Assembly: GCA_000783305.1 (NCBI GenBank)
Contig: JROE01000004.1
Location: 741,376-805,375, forward strand
DNA: 64,000 nucleotides
Direction: 5' to 3'
From: Sphingobacteriaceae bacterium DW12
GTDB lineage: Bacteria; Bacteroidota; Bacteroidia; Sphingobacteriales; Sphingobacteriaceae
The notes under the pieces: generated by a model
What the model saw: only the letters and a program-made list of their open reading frames with translations
The model's database searches: none
What the model was told of the DNA's origin: nothing
Shown here: one piece after another, positions 51,856-61,733 of the stretch
Numbering within the stretch: the stretch's first letter is position 1
How the letters are laid out: every line of letters begins with the position of its first letter
Program-made: the position numbers and the translations under genes

Positions 51856-53028
51856 TCACACAACAAATTTAGTCCATTTTTCGTTGCCTTCATTATTCAA
51901 TACAACGGTTTCAATAAAGGCCATGCCTCTTACACCATCTTGGACATTTGGAAAATCTAGAGATTCGGCAGATGGTGTGACGCCATCACGTTTGGCGGAT
52001 ACGGTCTGTGCAAAGTTACGATAGATATTAGCGAAGGATTCTAACAAGCCTTCTGGATGCCCGGCAGGAATACGTGTATTGTGAGTGGCAAATGAACTCA
52101 AGGTGTAAGGTGCAGCATATGCATTGCCCGTACGGTAGAGTTGGCGAGGTTGGTCTAACATTTTTATAATGAGGTTGTTGGGGTCTTCATTGGCCCATTC
52201 TAATCCTCCTTTTTCACCGTATATACGAATGCGGACAGCATTTTCCTCTCCTGCGGAAATTTGCGATGCCATGAGTACTCCCTTTGCACCTCCTTCAAAT
52301 CGTAATAATACAGAGCCATCATCATCCAATAATCGACCTTCGACAAATGTTGTCAAGTCTGCGCAAAGTTCGGTTATTTTTAATCCAGATACATACTCGG
52401 CTAGATGTGCGGCGTGTGTACCGATATCACCCATAACGAGTGATTTGCCTGAACGCTTGGGATCTGCTCGCCATGCTGCACCTGCATTGCCTTCTCGTTC
52501 AGATAGGCGGCTCAACCAACCTTGAGGATACTCAACAACAATCTTGCGTACCTTTCCGAAATGGCCTGCTTTGACCATGGCTTTTGCCTGCTTGACCATA
52601 GGATAACCAGAATAGGTATGGGTAAGGCACAGTGTACGACCTGTCTTTTCTACAATGCTTCGAAGTTCTTCCGCTTCTTCTAAGGAAACTGTCATTGGTT
52701 TTTCAACGACTACGTCAAAGCCATTTTCCAAGGCGAGTTTCGCAGGGCCGAAATGTAGAAAATTAGGAGTGACAATCGTGACAAAATCCATGCGCTCTCC
52801 CTCTGGGAGGGAAGCTTCTTTGGTAATCATCTCTTCATAGTTTTCATAGACGCGATCAGGGGAAATGAACAAATCTTCTCCTGACTGCTTCGATATCTGT
52901 GGGTCAATGCTAAAGGCGCCACAAACCAATTCTATCTTTCCATCCATAAAGGCGGCAATACGGTGTACAGCTCCGATAAAGGCATCGTTACCTCCGCCCA
53001 CCATGCCCATGCGTAGTTTACGTTTCAT
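51856..53028 (-). CDS. Gfo/Idh/MocA family oxidoreductase
   Basis: The 390-residue protein has a Rossmann motif (GMVGGGNDAFIGAVHR, residues about 7-22), the family EKPMTVSLEEAEEL lysine helix (EKP near residue 113), and a C-terminal alpha/beta domain. Substrates in the family include sugars, inositols and sugar acids; the one here is unknown. The ATG at 53028 is used; a longer reading from 53085 is less natural. No sugar-utilisation genes flank it, and it leads into miaA. Confidence 0.9.
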   Translation of the reverse strand: MKRKLRMGMVGGGNDAFIGAVHRIAAFMDGKIELVCGAFSIDPQISKQSGEDLFISPDRVYENYEEMITKEASLPEGERMDFVTIVTPNFLHFGPAKLALENGFDVVVEKPMTVSLEEAEELRSIVEKTGRTLCLTHTYSGYPMVKQAKAMVKAGHFGKVRKIVVEYPQGWLSRLSEREGNAGAAWRADPKRSGKSLVMGDIGTHAAHLAEYVSGLKITELCADLTTFVEGRLLDDDGSVLLRFEGGAKGVLMASQISAGEENAVRIRIYGEKGGLEWANEDPNNLIIKMLDQPRQLYRTGNAYAAPYTLSSFATHNTRIPAGHPEGLLESFANIYRNFAQTVSAKRDGVTPSAESLDFPNVQDGVRGMAFIETVVLNNEGNEKWTKFVV

Positions 53029-53098
53029 ATTTATAATTTGTATTTTTCTGTTTAGACTCAAGTTTACTGTGTTAAATATACACAATTGTGGTTTGCTT

Positions 53099-53887
53099 TC
53101 ATAATGTTAGGACCATTTTTAAACTCCCACTATTGCTCTTTGGATATCCAGAGGGATATAATTTCTTAAGCTCGTCTTCGTTGGATGGAGTAAGTGTATG
53201 ACGTTCTTGGCCATTAAACCAAAATTGCTGGGGGCTGGTCTGACTTTTTTTTAGAAAGCCAATTTTGGTAAGACTGGAATCTTGACTCCAATCTCTATCG
53301 GCATAGGTCATGATATCTCCTGGATGAAAATCAGCTTGAAAGGCTTGTATCAATTTGCTGATTCCGCCGACGACGATAAAGCCTTGTTTATGACAAAATC
53401 GGATCAACTCGAAGGAGCGGTATGATAGAGGCCGTTCATCCATATGGCGGCCACCTGAGAAAATCGCAATGGAAACTAAATCACCATTGAAAAATAGGCC
53501 ATAACGATACTTGCCTGCTACAGCTTTTTGAAGATGATGGTCTTGTTGAAATTCAAGGCTCATCTTTTTGTCTATTCTGGCAACAACAGTATGCCGAGCA
53601 TATATACGAACGGCTTGTCCAGCAAGTGTTTTTATCCTTTGGATTATCTTATGTTGCTGGATGAGGATATCTTCAGCATCTATATGTATGTTGTCGATGT
53701 CATGTATCGTAGAGGATATTCTTTGCGCGATGAAATGCGTGTATATGTAAATGTGAAATGGAAAGGTTGGGCCAGAGATACCGAAAACTCCTGGTTGTAT
53801 TATCGAGAGGGAGAGCTCTTGATTCAATGCTCTTGAAAGTTGCTGTGTAAAATACTGAGAAGAGTGGTGCTCTGAATCCATATCCAT
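53099..53887 (-). CDS. Unrecognised protein
   Basis: The 262-residue protein has no family I can name. Visible features are an N-terminal segment of basic-amphipathic character (residues 60-110, IHIDAEDILIQQHKIIQRIK), a middle block YGLFFNGDLVSIAIFSGGRHMD, and a C-terminal stretch GDIMTYADRDWSQDSSLTKIGFLKKS that resembles domains found in some phage or homing-endonuclease-associated proteins. That resemblance is from memory and weak. It is divergent from def, with about 170 bases between starts, and 70 bases ahead of the Gfo/Idh/MocA gene in the same direction. Confidence 0.6.
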   Translation of the reverse strand: MDMDSEHHSSQYFTQQLSRALNQELSLSIIQPGVFGISGPTFPFHIYIYTHFIAQRISSTIHDIDNIHIDAEDILIQQHKIIQRIKTLAGQAVRIYARHTVVARIDKKMSLEFQQDHHLQKAVAGKYRYGLFFNGDLVSIAIFSGGRHMDERPLSYRSFELIRFCHKQGFIVVGGISKLIQAFQADFHPGDIMTYADRDWSQDSSLTKIGFLKKSQTSPQQFWFNGQERHTLTPSNEDELKKLYPSGYPKSNSGSLKMVLTL

Positions 53888-54029
53888 GTGGGTTGTATTG
53901 ACAAAAGTAAGGCATATTAGGGGATAAAAAAGAGTCTAAGGAATTTTTTGTAGAGGATCAATGCGTGTGGAAGAAGAATGAGATTGTATCTACGAGTGGA
54001 AAAGAAAGTACTTTCAAAAAAAATATTGG

Positions 54030-54037
54030 TAACTTTG
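54030..54037 (+). promoter_or_regulatory. Putative -7 element of def
   Basis: TAACTTTG matches TAnnTTTG and lies 20 bases before the def ATG. No -33 TTG is at the expected spacing. Confidence 0.45.
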
Positions 54038-54057
54038 TACCCACAAAATTAATAGAG

Positions 54058-54636
54058 ATGAAACTTCCAATAGTAGCGTATGGAGATCCTGTCTTAAGAA
54101 AGAAGACGGCAGAGATAGATGAAGATTATCCGCAAATTAAAGAATTAATCGTAAATATGTTTGATACGATGTATGCTGCAAGTGGTGTAGGCCTAGCGGC
54201 ACCTCAAATCGGGGTTCCTATTCGTCTATTTGTGATAGACGCTTCGCCCTTTGCAGAGGACGATGATGAAGATCAATCATTGAAGGGCTTTAAAAAGGTA
54301 TTTATCAATCCGATCATAGTAGAAGAGAAGGGGGAAAAGTGGGGGTTTAGTGAGGGGTGTCTAAGTATTCCGGATATTAATGAAGAGGTATTCCGCTACT
54401 CGGATGTCGTCATCAACTACCTTGATGAAAACTTTGAAGAGCAAGAGATCGAACTTAAGGGGTTAGCGGCGAGAGTGGTGCAGCATGAATACGACCATCT
54501 GGAAGGAAAGCTATTTACGGATAAACTTGGCCCACTGAAAAAGGCTATGCTGAAAGGCAAGCTGGATGCTATATCGAAGGGAATGGTGCGTGTAGGATAC
54601 AAGATGAAATTTCCGTTAGAGAAGAAAAAGCGTTAA
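54058..54636 (+). CDS. def: Peptide deformylase
   Basis: The 192-residue metalloenzyme removes the N-formyl group from nascent proteins. The three motifs are present: GVGLAAPQIG, EGCLSIP and QHEYDHLEG (HExxH). An acidic insert (EDDDEDQS, about residues 66-73) and a lysine-rich C terminus are family variations. The ATG at 54058 is chosen; a GTG 31 codons upstream is not supported by conservation. The stop codon lies inside the terminator hairpin. It is divergent from the unrecognised 262-residue gene. Confidence 0.96.
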   Translation: MKLPIVAYGDPVLRKKTAEIDEDYPQIKELIVNMFDTMYAASGVGLAAPQIGVPIRLFVIDASPFAEDDDEDQSLKGFKKVFINPIIVEEKGEKWGFSEGCLSIPDINEEVFRYSDVVINYLDENFEEQEIELKGLAARVVQHEYDHLEGKLFTDKLGPLKKAMLKGKLDAISKGMVRVGYKMKFPLEKKKR

Positions 54637-54665
54637 GGGGAACTCCTTAACGCTTTTTCTTCTCT
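54618..54665. terminator. 21-bp hairpin terminator overlapping the end of def
   Basis: Arms 54618-54638 and 54645-54665 are perfectly complementary over 21 bp with a 6-base loop. The first arm contains the last codons and stop of def (TAA at 54634-54636). It is bidirectional by composition and may also stop the opposite-strand UPF0126 gene. Confidence 0.92.
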
Positions 54666-54723
54666 GATAAGTGTATGGTTTGATGCTATATCAAAGCTCC
54701 ATGGGTCTCCCCTCTTGGATGAA

Positions 54724-55350
54724 TCACAAAGGTTTTTTTAACTCACCCACGGCAGGAAGGTATAATCGGTATTTTATGGATACCATGCGTATGATAAAGA
54801 CAATGGCCGCACCAACAAATGCACAACCTGAATTATTCATTCCCGTGTTTCGCAGCAGAATAAAGGAAACTGCGCCTGCTAGGCAGGCGGTGGCATATAT
54901 TTCTTTACGAAAGATTAAAGGTGTTTCGTTCATAAGGGTATCTCGAATGACTCCTCCCATGACAGCGGTAAACATTCCAAAGACAACAGCCGCAATTTCG
55001 GTACTTTGGTAAGTGAGTGACTTTTGTACACCAACAATTGTGAAAAAGCCAATACCAATCGCATCGAAAAGAGATAGTGTCCGAGCAAAACGATCTAACC
55101 TTTCATTGGCTAACAAGGCGATAATGACGCCTATCAATATGGCGATTAGATAATTGCCATCATTTACCCAAACCGGGCGAAGATTAAGGAATACATCTCT
55201 AAGAGAGCCCCCTCCTATGGCGGTAACGAAACCCAAAAAAGTAGCGCCAAACATGTCTATGTTTTTACGATTGGCGGCCATGGCCCCTGAAATAGCGAAA
55301 AACATGGTGGCGACAAGATCGCTGTAATAAATATAGTTGGCATCTGTCAT
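54724..55350 (-). CDS. UPF0126/TRIC-type cation channel family membrane protein
   Basis: The 208-residue protein has about seven hydrophobic segments in the two repeats of the bacterial TRIC family. FFAISGAMAANRK and GFVTAIGGGSLRDVFLN sit in the first repeat, and GFFTIVGVQKSL and FTAVMGGVIRDTLM in the second, with the paired glycine-rich kinks (GGGxxRD) of the ion path. Bacterial TRIC proteins conduct monovalent cations. Its physiological role in bacteria is unknown. It is convergent with def, and the def terminator hairpin lies between them. Confidence 0.92.
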   Translation of the reverse strand: MTDANYIYYSDLVATMFFAISGAMAANRKNIDMFGATFLGFVTAIGGGSLRDVFLNLRPVWVNDGNYLIAILIGVIIALLANERLDRFARTLSLFDAIGIGFFTIVGVQKSLTYQSTEIAAVVFGMFTAVMGGVIRDTLMNETPLIFRKEIYATACLAGAVSFILLRNTGMNNSGCAFVGAAIVFIIRMVSIKYRLYLPAVGELKKPL

Positions 55351-55410
55351 GACCTTAATTTGGATTCAAGTATAAGCAATTTGTCAAATAAATATGCGCA
55401 CCCTTCGTTA

Positions 55411-57762
55411 TTAAAGGGAATAATCTAGATTAATGGTCACTCTTAATGCCCTAAGACCATCTACTCCTGGAACTTTTTCCAGTTCGAGATCCTCAATACC
55501 TGGTGCGAGGAGGCTCTCTGTTTGTAAATTGCGGATGCTTTCTTTTAATTCGGATACAACATGGTCAGAAAAGTATACAAGGGAAATCTTTTGGGGCTGT
55601 GTAAGGCGTTCCAAAGTATCCTTGACCCTAATCTTGTCCAATCGCTTCTTGATAATCTGATGTCTGATATTGTAAGAGCCCTCGACATCAAAACGGCGCT
55701 CGTCACTGCGAAAAGAGATGTCGATATTGTTGGTACTGACGAATATAAGTTGGGTGGTCTCAAGGGCAAGGGGTAGATGGGATTTTATGTGTTGGAGTTT
55801 GATTCCAATCCTGGCCATTGTAATGAGTTGCTGAAGTCTAAATATCCTAATAATGTTGTTATCAAAAACTTGTTGAGGGGTGATGGATGATCCAACGTAG
55901 ATGTCGTATTCAACACCATCAGTCCTAAATCGTTCAAAATAAGAGGGATAATTTCCTTGAATAAAGGCATTTAAAGTATCAAGCTCGGCATTGATAATGG
56001 CATTAAGTTGCTGAATGGATGTCTCAAATTCTCGTTGAAAACGATTGGTGTTATCTGGATGTTGCTCACTATTACAATGATAGGCTGCGATAAGCCCATC
56101 AACGACTGGATTTTGACCAGCAAGTGCAGCAAAAAAAGAGGGTGTCTCGTTTTGTAGGAAATCGGTGGCATTGATGACGGCCTCGTCAAAACTGCTAATT
56201 TCTAGCAGGTGTTGGGATTGTTGTATACGGAGATGGAACTCTCTTGTGGATTTTGGGTCGTATATTTTTCTGATGTCACTTATTAATTTTTCTAATGCGA
56301 AGTGTTGTTGTTGGAAATCCTTTTTGATCGCGATGTTTCGAAGCACGGACGAGTCTCTGACGTCAATGGCTCCATAGAGTGGGTATACATTGGGAAAATG
56401 GACGGTTTGAATTCTGGAATTCTCCTTGTGATAGAATAATTTGCCGAGGTACTCGGCGGCAACTTCATTGAACTTCCATTGTACTGCAGGTTGAAGCGCC
56501 GTGAAATGCTCAATGATAACGGAGTCTAATCTGTTTTTGAATTCCAATGAAAGGTCGAAAGCTAATTGAGATAACAAGGTAATGAGTTGCCTTAGTTTGG
56601 AAAGGATGGTGTTGTCAAGCGTGGCTTCTTTACTGGAATAGATCTCAAGAACCCCAGAGAGACTATGGTTGTAATATAGCGGAAGTGCTAGATATGTCAT
56701 AATACCTTGCTCTTGAAGTGTGTGTAGGAGAGGCGTATCCGAATTGTCCATGCCGTCTACTAAATTGTAAACGATAGAATATGGAATTTGGAGATATTGG
56801 CTTAAAAAATTGGAATCATACTGCTTGATATATTTTTGAAACGGACCAAATAGGATGCTTTTCTGCGCAAAATCGGAGTCTAAAATGGCTCCCCCGTTGA
56901 GATAGAAGAGCGGAAATAGACTGAAGTTGATGTCTTGTGACCCAAAGAAAGTCTTAATATGCTGTTCTAATTCGGAGAAATAGGTCTTGGGCTCGTAAAT
57001 TGACAAATTTGACATCATGGACTTGATTCGACTCGTGACATGCTCTTCGGTAATGTCTTTGAGTGAGAGTATGGAGAAACCTGAAAATTCGAACTGGCTT
57101 AAATCTAATGCATCAATCAATTGTGACCAGTCAACTTCGGCGTTCTTATTTCGATTGCGGAATTGAGAATAATCAATCGTTGGAAGGATGCCGCGATAGG
57201 TAATGTCGACAAATGAATAATCGATATGAAGTTCGTAATAAGCTTGTGGATTGCCGTGGTCATCTTTCAAGGTGTAAGATAGTTTGTGAGTATCGGTTAA
57301 GGGGAAGCCGTAAAACCGCTGCAAGACTAAAGAATACATCTGCCTGACATGGGGAGCAATAGACCCAGTAATAGGGGGATTGTTGAACTGGTCCTCGGTA
57401 AAGATGGGTTGGGTCAGTAGCGTATAAAAAGCGTCGGTGCCGTAAAAGACTGTTTGGCTAATGGGAGATGCTATTCCCCATAGGGCCTGTTCGTCATCGC
57501 CCGTCATAGAAGTCGTCAGGTTGAAGATGAGATAGAGCCCTTCGGCAAATAGCTCGTGATTGGACGCGGACATGCTTCCATACTTCTGTTGTAGCTCTGT
57601 TAACTTGTCAAGGACGAAAGCTGGGATGAGACGCTTGCTCGGATCGGGGACTCGCGTCCTTTGCTGAAGATAATTCAGGAATGGTACAAGTGAAACCTCT
57701 TCGGATATGCTGCTCCCGAGGAGCTGTTCGGATTTGAAAATATTAAGTGCTGTAGCTTGCAT
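55411..57762 (-). CDS. Large GAF-domain-like protein
   Basis: The 783-residue cytosolic protein has no signal peptide. A region about residues 300-410 (YLNGGAILDSDFAQKSILFG, then YLALPLYYNHSLSGVLEIYSSKE) matches a GAF sensor fold. The first 200 and last 350 residues are mostly helical and unrecognised, and the C terminus ends ALRVTINLDYSL. No output domain (kinase, cyclase, HTH) is visible. It is separated from the phosphoesterase-barrel gene by nine bases and probably co-transcribed, so it may sense a small molecule linked to the exported enzyme. Confidence 0.75.
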   Translation of the reverse strand: MQATALNIFKSEQLLGSSISEEVSLVPFLNYLQQRTRVPDPSKRLIPAFVLDKLTELQQKYGSMSASNHELFAEGLYLIFNLTTSMTGDDEQALWGIASPISQTVFYGTDAFYTLLTQPIFTEDQFNNPPITGSIAPHVRQMYSLVLQRFYGFPLTDTHKLSYTLKDDHGNPQAYYELHIDYSFVDITYRGILPTIDYSQFRNRNKNAEVDWSQLIDALDLSQFEFSGFSILSLKDITEEHVTSRIKSMMSNLSIYEPKTYFSELEQHIKTFFGSQDINFSLFPLFYLNGGAILDSDFAQKSILFGPFQKYIKQYDSNFLSQYLQIPYSIVYNLVDGMDNSDTPLLHTLQEQGIMTYLALPLYYNHSLSGVLEIYSSKEATLDNTILSKLRQLITLLSQLAFDLSLEFKNRLDSVIIEHFTALQPAVQWKFNEVAAEYLGKLFYHKENSRIQTVHFPNVYPLYGAIDVRDSSVLRNIAIKKDFQQQHFALEKLISDIRKIYDPKSTREFHLRIQQSQHLLEISSFDEAVINATDFLQNETPSFFAALAGQNPVVDGLIAAYHCNSEQHPDNTNRFQREFETSIQQLNAIINAELDTLNAFIQGNYPSYFERFRTDGVEYDIYVGSSITPQQVFDNNIIRIFRLQQLITMARIGIKLQHIKSHLPLALETTQLIFVSTNNIDISFRSDERRFDVEGSYNIRHQIIKKRLDKIRVKDTLERLTQPQKISLVYFSDHVVSELKESIRNLQTESLLAPGIEDLELEKVPGVDGLRALRVTINLDYSL

Positions 57763-57771
57763 AAATCATAA

Positions 57772-60700
57772 CTAAAATCTAAAACCCAATGAAAAATATG
57801 GATACCAACCTTCTTTGGAATGAGCCATGACATATTGAAAGGCTACCATTTTGGCTAGAATATAATAGAACCCACCCCCTACTCCATGATGTAGATTGTC
57901 TTTCTCTTCGGTTTTGGACCAGACTCTTCCGACATCGTAAAGGCCCAAGATTCCAATCTCACCGGGTAAAATGTAACTGTTAATATGGCGGATTCGGGCG
58001 CGTGTCTCAAAATTGTTGTATAGATATTGATCTCCAGCAAATCTATATTGGCGATAGCCTCGAAGATTTCCCTGACCTCCTAGAAATAGCGATTGATAAA
58101 ACGTGGGCTTTCCAAAATTACTGCCGGCGCCGAGACGATTAGCAAATACGATTGCATCATTTGATATACTTTTATAGAAGCCTACTTCGGCCGAGACTTG
58201 AGCATAAGAACGGGCATGTCGACTAAGGCCGGTAAAGCCATCTAAAGAAGCCTTGAAATAGCCGCCTTTGGTAGGATGGAGCTTGCTATTGCGATTGTCT
58301 TGCTGTAGGCGCGCTGAAATACCGATAAATGTTTTGTCCTTGTCAACAGTGAGACTATCATAGGAATGGAGGGCCTGATTGCTTAATATGAAACGTCCAG
58401 TATTTTGTGACTGATCCAAATGATAGTGTTGTAAGGATGGACCTATGCTATAACTAAGAGTGGAGGTGGGTTCCCAATGCAATTGGGGAGTTAGTTGGTA
58501 GATATTGAATCGCGCACGGTAATATTTACTACCATAAATGTCCTCTAAAAAAGTGGAACTATTGCCCATTCCAAAGAAATTCTGACTGTTGTCGGGAGCT
58601 TTGGCGAGTGCGTCCACAACAAGATCGGCTTGGCCAAGGAGGTCTTTCCAGTGACCTCGGTAGTTAATGCGGTAGGCACCTGTCCGAATGGAGCCTAAAA
58701 CACCAAATTCTTGCGTATGGGTAAATGGGGATTTGCGGAATCCACGCTGATGGGTGTATTTTGCGCCGACTCCAAGAAGTATGCCGTCATCTACGTTGTA
58801 GCCTGCGGAGAGTAAGGGAAGCCAGGTGTTATATAAATTAACCGGGACAAAGGCGATGTTGGATGAATCGGATGAGATTTGTCGTTTTAACGGATTTGAC
58901 CTTCCAATTATGGTCGAGGAATCATTATTTTCATACAATTGTACCCGCTTGGCCTCCCCTTGTACTAAATAGGTTTTAGGGTCATAGTCGCCAATAATAC
59001 GAAGCTTTATCTTTGACTTTTTATCAAGGATGACTACTGAATCAGCACCTTTTCCTAAATATAACCGTATTTCTTTCGTGAGATTGGTCGTAAATGTTCG
59101 ATTTAGGATAGATTTGGTGAGGACCCCTTCTTTGTTGATTTTATCGATGGACAGTTTTACCCCTCCATTTGCAGTGTCTTTGATCGTCACTTTTTCGTTT
59201 TTGTCACTTAGATGGATATCAACAATATTGTTGATGAATGCATAATGCTTCTTCATAACTGTGGGAAGAGCATCTCTCCGAGCTTTTAGAGTCTGAAAGA
59301 TATCGTTTCCTCTAATCTCGATAGCGGATTGCGGAAGTTGATTGACACTGGTTTGAAGTACGCTGTCGGTTAGTCTGGCTTTAAATTGATGGACCTCCTT
59401 CATCCAATCGTCATAGGAGAGTTGGGCGCTTGGTGCTGCATTTAGAAAGCGAGATTTGATCATGGAATAATTTATTCGAGAAATTTTCGAACTGAATCCC
59501 TGCATTGTCGGCATAATAAAAGGCTGATAGATATTGGAGGTGATAAAGCCTTGTGTGACACGAAGGGCTTGGTCACGGTCCCTAGGTATAGGGATGTAAT
59601 CCCGGTCCTTGTTTTTGGTGCCCCGATTTTCATCATACCAACGCCATTGATCTTCGTGTCTGTCCCAATCGTTGATCAAGACGTCTAACATGCGGGCTCT
59701 GAGGAAAACCTTCCCCTTTATCTTATTGTCATTATCATCTTGTAGCTTTTGGAGCATCTTGATTGTATTGTCGGATTTGCCCAAAGGCTCCCTTTCTTCC
59801 AAAAGGGCGACTTGATTTGCAAATAGATTATTGTAAACACCAAGGCTGGAGTCTGCGGCAACCACTCCTATAATGGGATGGGCAACGGGCAATTTTATTG
59901 CATTGGCGAGAGGGGGAATCATCAGAGCGGAATAGGGATGTTGGGCGCTATTGGCATCGTCTAATATATTCTGAACGAAGGTATCATGCAGTTCTTCAGG
60001 AATTAAAGACTCCGTTCGTTTATTGACAGAGCGTAAGGCCCATTCGCGGCCTGTCGAATCCTCTAATCGGATAGAAATCGACTGCATGCCACCACCTCTT
60101 TTGGTCGGTTTAAGACCGCCCTGGATTTGGGAAATCCGTAGAATAGGCAAGGTTGTGTGTGCAGCCCATTCTTTTCTATAGTTCTCTCCTAAAAAGAAAC
60201 GTTGAAATTTGTTGGCAGTGTTGTATTTGGGATTGACCTGAACGGTAACACTGTCCTCTCCCGCGGTTATATTATAAGCCGAATCAATCAGTTGTTGTAC
60301 GTCTGCGTAGGGTTTTATATGGGCGTATTCTTCTTTAAGATGTTGACCATCATAGGTGTAGAAGGATATTCTAGTGCTGTTGTCCAATAATTGGTCTATA
60401 ACAACAAGACCTTGTTTGGCAGATTTGTATTTGAGGTACTTACCTGGGTGTATGTACGCGCTTTTGGCCCCAGAGCCACTGACGACCTGTGTGATATCTT
60501 GATCTTGAATAAGCTGTAACCCATGGTCATGCCCAGCAACATATATAATGTTGGGAAATGATTTGAAAAGGGCCGTCACTTCGTCAACCAAATCTGTATA
60601 AAGTGGATGTGGTTTATCTTCGGGGGTTTGAAGAACAGTAGAGCGTAATATTGGATATAGAGAGCCTACAAAGGGAAGTGGAAGGTATAGGTTTTTCCAC

Positions 60701-61398
60701 TTTTCTGTGAGCGGAAAAATATGTTGTTTAATAGAATAATAACCTCCATGTGTACCATAGGTACGCATGGGATGATGAGAGGCTAATATGATGGTTTTGT
60801 CACGATTGTCGTATAATAATTGGTCTAGTTGCTGAAGAAAGTCAGCTTTAGAGGTACATTCGCAATCTACATTAGGGGTATTCTTTTGGTGTGGGAATAG
60901 CCAGTATTCACTGTCGTACGCAATAACAACTAAGTCGCGGGAAAGGGGAATCTCTATGGGGCCTGGGCAACCATTGGTGGGAACCAATTTCAAAAGTGAG
61001 TCTTGTTGATTTTGAATGAACTGTCCTTGGGCTCTTATTTTGGCAAGTCCATCTTTGCCCATATAATCCCAATCGTGATTTCCGGGAATAAAATATACAG
61101 GAGCGTTGGCCGCGCGAAGAGGGAGATACTGTGATTTTAAGATTTCTTGTGTGCGATGCTCGTCTTTGTGCCCGCTAAGCGCCATTCCGTCAGGATATAT
61201 ATTATCTCCGAGGAATAAAACTGTGGTTTGGTGAGGGAGGATAAGGGAGGCTGCTTGTGGGATAATGGCCTGTTGTTCAGGACTGAGGTCTCCTGCATCT
61301 CCAATAAGGATGAGACGAGTCTTAACCGATTGATTTTGGGCAAAGGCTTGAACATAAAGTAGTTGAATGATAAGGAAACAAAGGATTTTCATTTGCAT
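57772..61398 (-). CDS. Calcineurin-like phosphoesterase fused to outer-membrane barrel
   Basis: From the ATG at 61398 the 1208-residue product has a signal peptide (KILCFLIIQLLYVQAFAQ). A calcineurin-like phosphoesterase domain covers about residues 25-350, with metal-ligand motifs ILIGDAGD, FLGDNIYPDG, IPGNHDWD, ILASHHPMRTYG and VAGHDHGLQL. A middle region has conserved acidic stretches (INDWDRHEDQWRW). The last 350 residues form a BamA/Omp85-like surface-antigen barrel (GAGSNFGKPTFYQSLFLGGQG, LRGYRQYRFAGDQYLYNN, ending FSLGFRF). A cell-surface phosphatase or nucleotidase is likely. A second ATG at 61443 is possible. Confidence 0.88.
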   Translation of the reverse strand: MQMKILCFLIIQLLYVQAFAQNQSVKTRLILIGDAGDLSPEQQAIIPQAASLILPHQTTVLFLGDNIYPDGMALSGHKDEHRTQEILKSQYLPLRAANAPVYFIPGNHDWDYMGKDGLAKIRAQGQFIQNQQDSLLKLVPTNGCPGPIEIPLSRDLVVIAYDSEYWLFPHQKNTPNVDCECTSKADFLQQLDQLLYDNRDKTIILASHHPMRTYGTHGGYYSIKQHIFPLTEKWKNLYLPLPFVGSLYPILRSTVLQTPEDKPHPLYTDLVDEVTALFKSFPNIIYVAGHDHGLQLIQDQDITQVVSGSGAKSAYIHPGKYLKYKSAKQGLVVIDQLLDNSTRISFYTYDGQHLKEEYAHIKPYADVQQLIDSAYNITAGEDSVTVQVNPKYNTANKFQRFFLGENYRKEWAAHTTLPILRISQIQGGLKPTKRGGGMQSISIRLEDSTGREWALRSVNKRTESLIPEELHDTFVQNILDDANSAQHPYSALMIPPLANAIKLPVAHPIIGVVAADSSLGVYNNLFANQVALLEEREPLGKSDNTIKMLQKLQDDNDNKIKGKVFLRARMLDVLINDWDRHEDQWRWYDENRGTKNKDRDYIPIPRDRDQALRVTQGFITSNIYQPFIMPTMQGFSSKISRINYSMIKSRFLNAAPSAQLSYDDWMKEVHQFKARLTDSVLQTSVNQLPQSAIEIRGNDIFQTLKARRDALPTVMKKHYAFINNIVDIHLSDKNEKVTIKDTANGGVKLSIDKINKEGVLTKSILNRTFTTNLTKEIRLYLGKGADSVVILDKKSKIKLRIIGDYDPKTYLVQGEAKRVQLYENNDSSTIIGRSNPLKRQISSDSSNIAFVPVNLYNTWLPLLSAGYNVDDGILLGVGAKYTHQRGFRKSPFTHTQEFGVLGSIRTGAYRINYRGHWKDLLGQADLVVDALAKAPDNSQNFFGMGNSSTFLEDIYGSKYYRARFNIYQLTPQLHWEPTSTLSYSIGPSLQHYHLDQSQNTGRFILSNQALHSYDSLTVDKDKTFIGISARLQQDNRNSKLHPTKGGYFKASLDGFTGLSRHARSYAQVSAEVGFYKSISNDAIVFANRLGAGSNFGKPTFYQSLFLGGQGNLRGYRQYRFAGDQYLYNNFETRARIRHINSYILPGEIGILGLYDVGRVWSKTEEKDNLHHGVGGGFYYILAKMVAFQYVMAHSKEGWYPYFSLGFRF

Positions 61399-61733
61399 AA
61401 TACTACGTTGTCTACCTGTTGGTAAATAGGATTGTTTAGTCATTATTGATGTTCAAAAATCGCCATGTTACTCTCACTTTGTTAGCGTCATGTTGACTTC
61501 ATATGAAATAGCCATCTAGCATAAGCTGTACAAATGTTAATAATATGGCTGAGATGTTCCATCTCGATATACCGGGACAAGTTAATGATGAAAAAAATCA
61601 AACTGAATTTAGCGAGCTCGCGAAGTAATTGTATACAGCTGAATCAATAAGAATAGCTTGGTTAGCGAAAAAACGGAATGATGCTGTCATATGCTTGTTG
61701 TCGGTTTTTCAGCGTATATATATGCTGATAGTG
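61399..61733. other. Intergenic region
   Basis: This 335-base gap between leftward genes has no supported gene or clear terminator. It contains short palindromes only (for example GCGAGCTCGC), and the promoter of the barrel-fusion gene must be inside or near it. I see nothing else. Confidence 0.5.
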
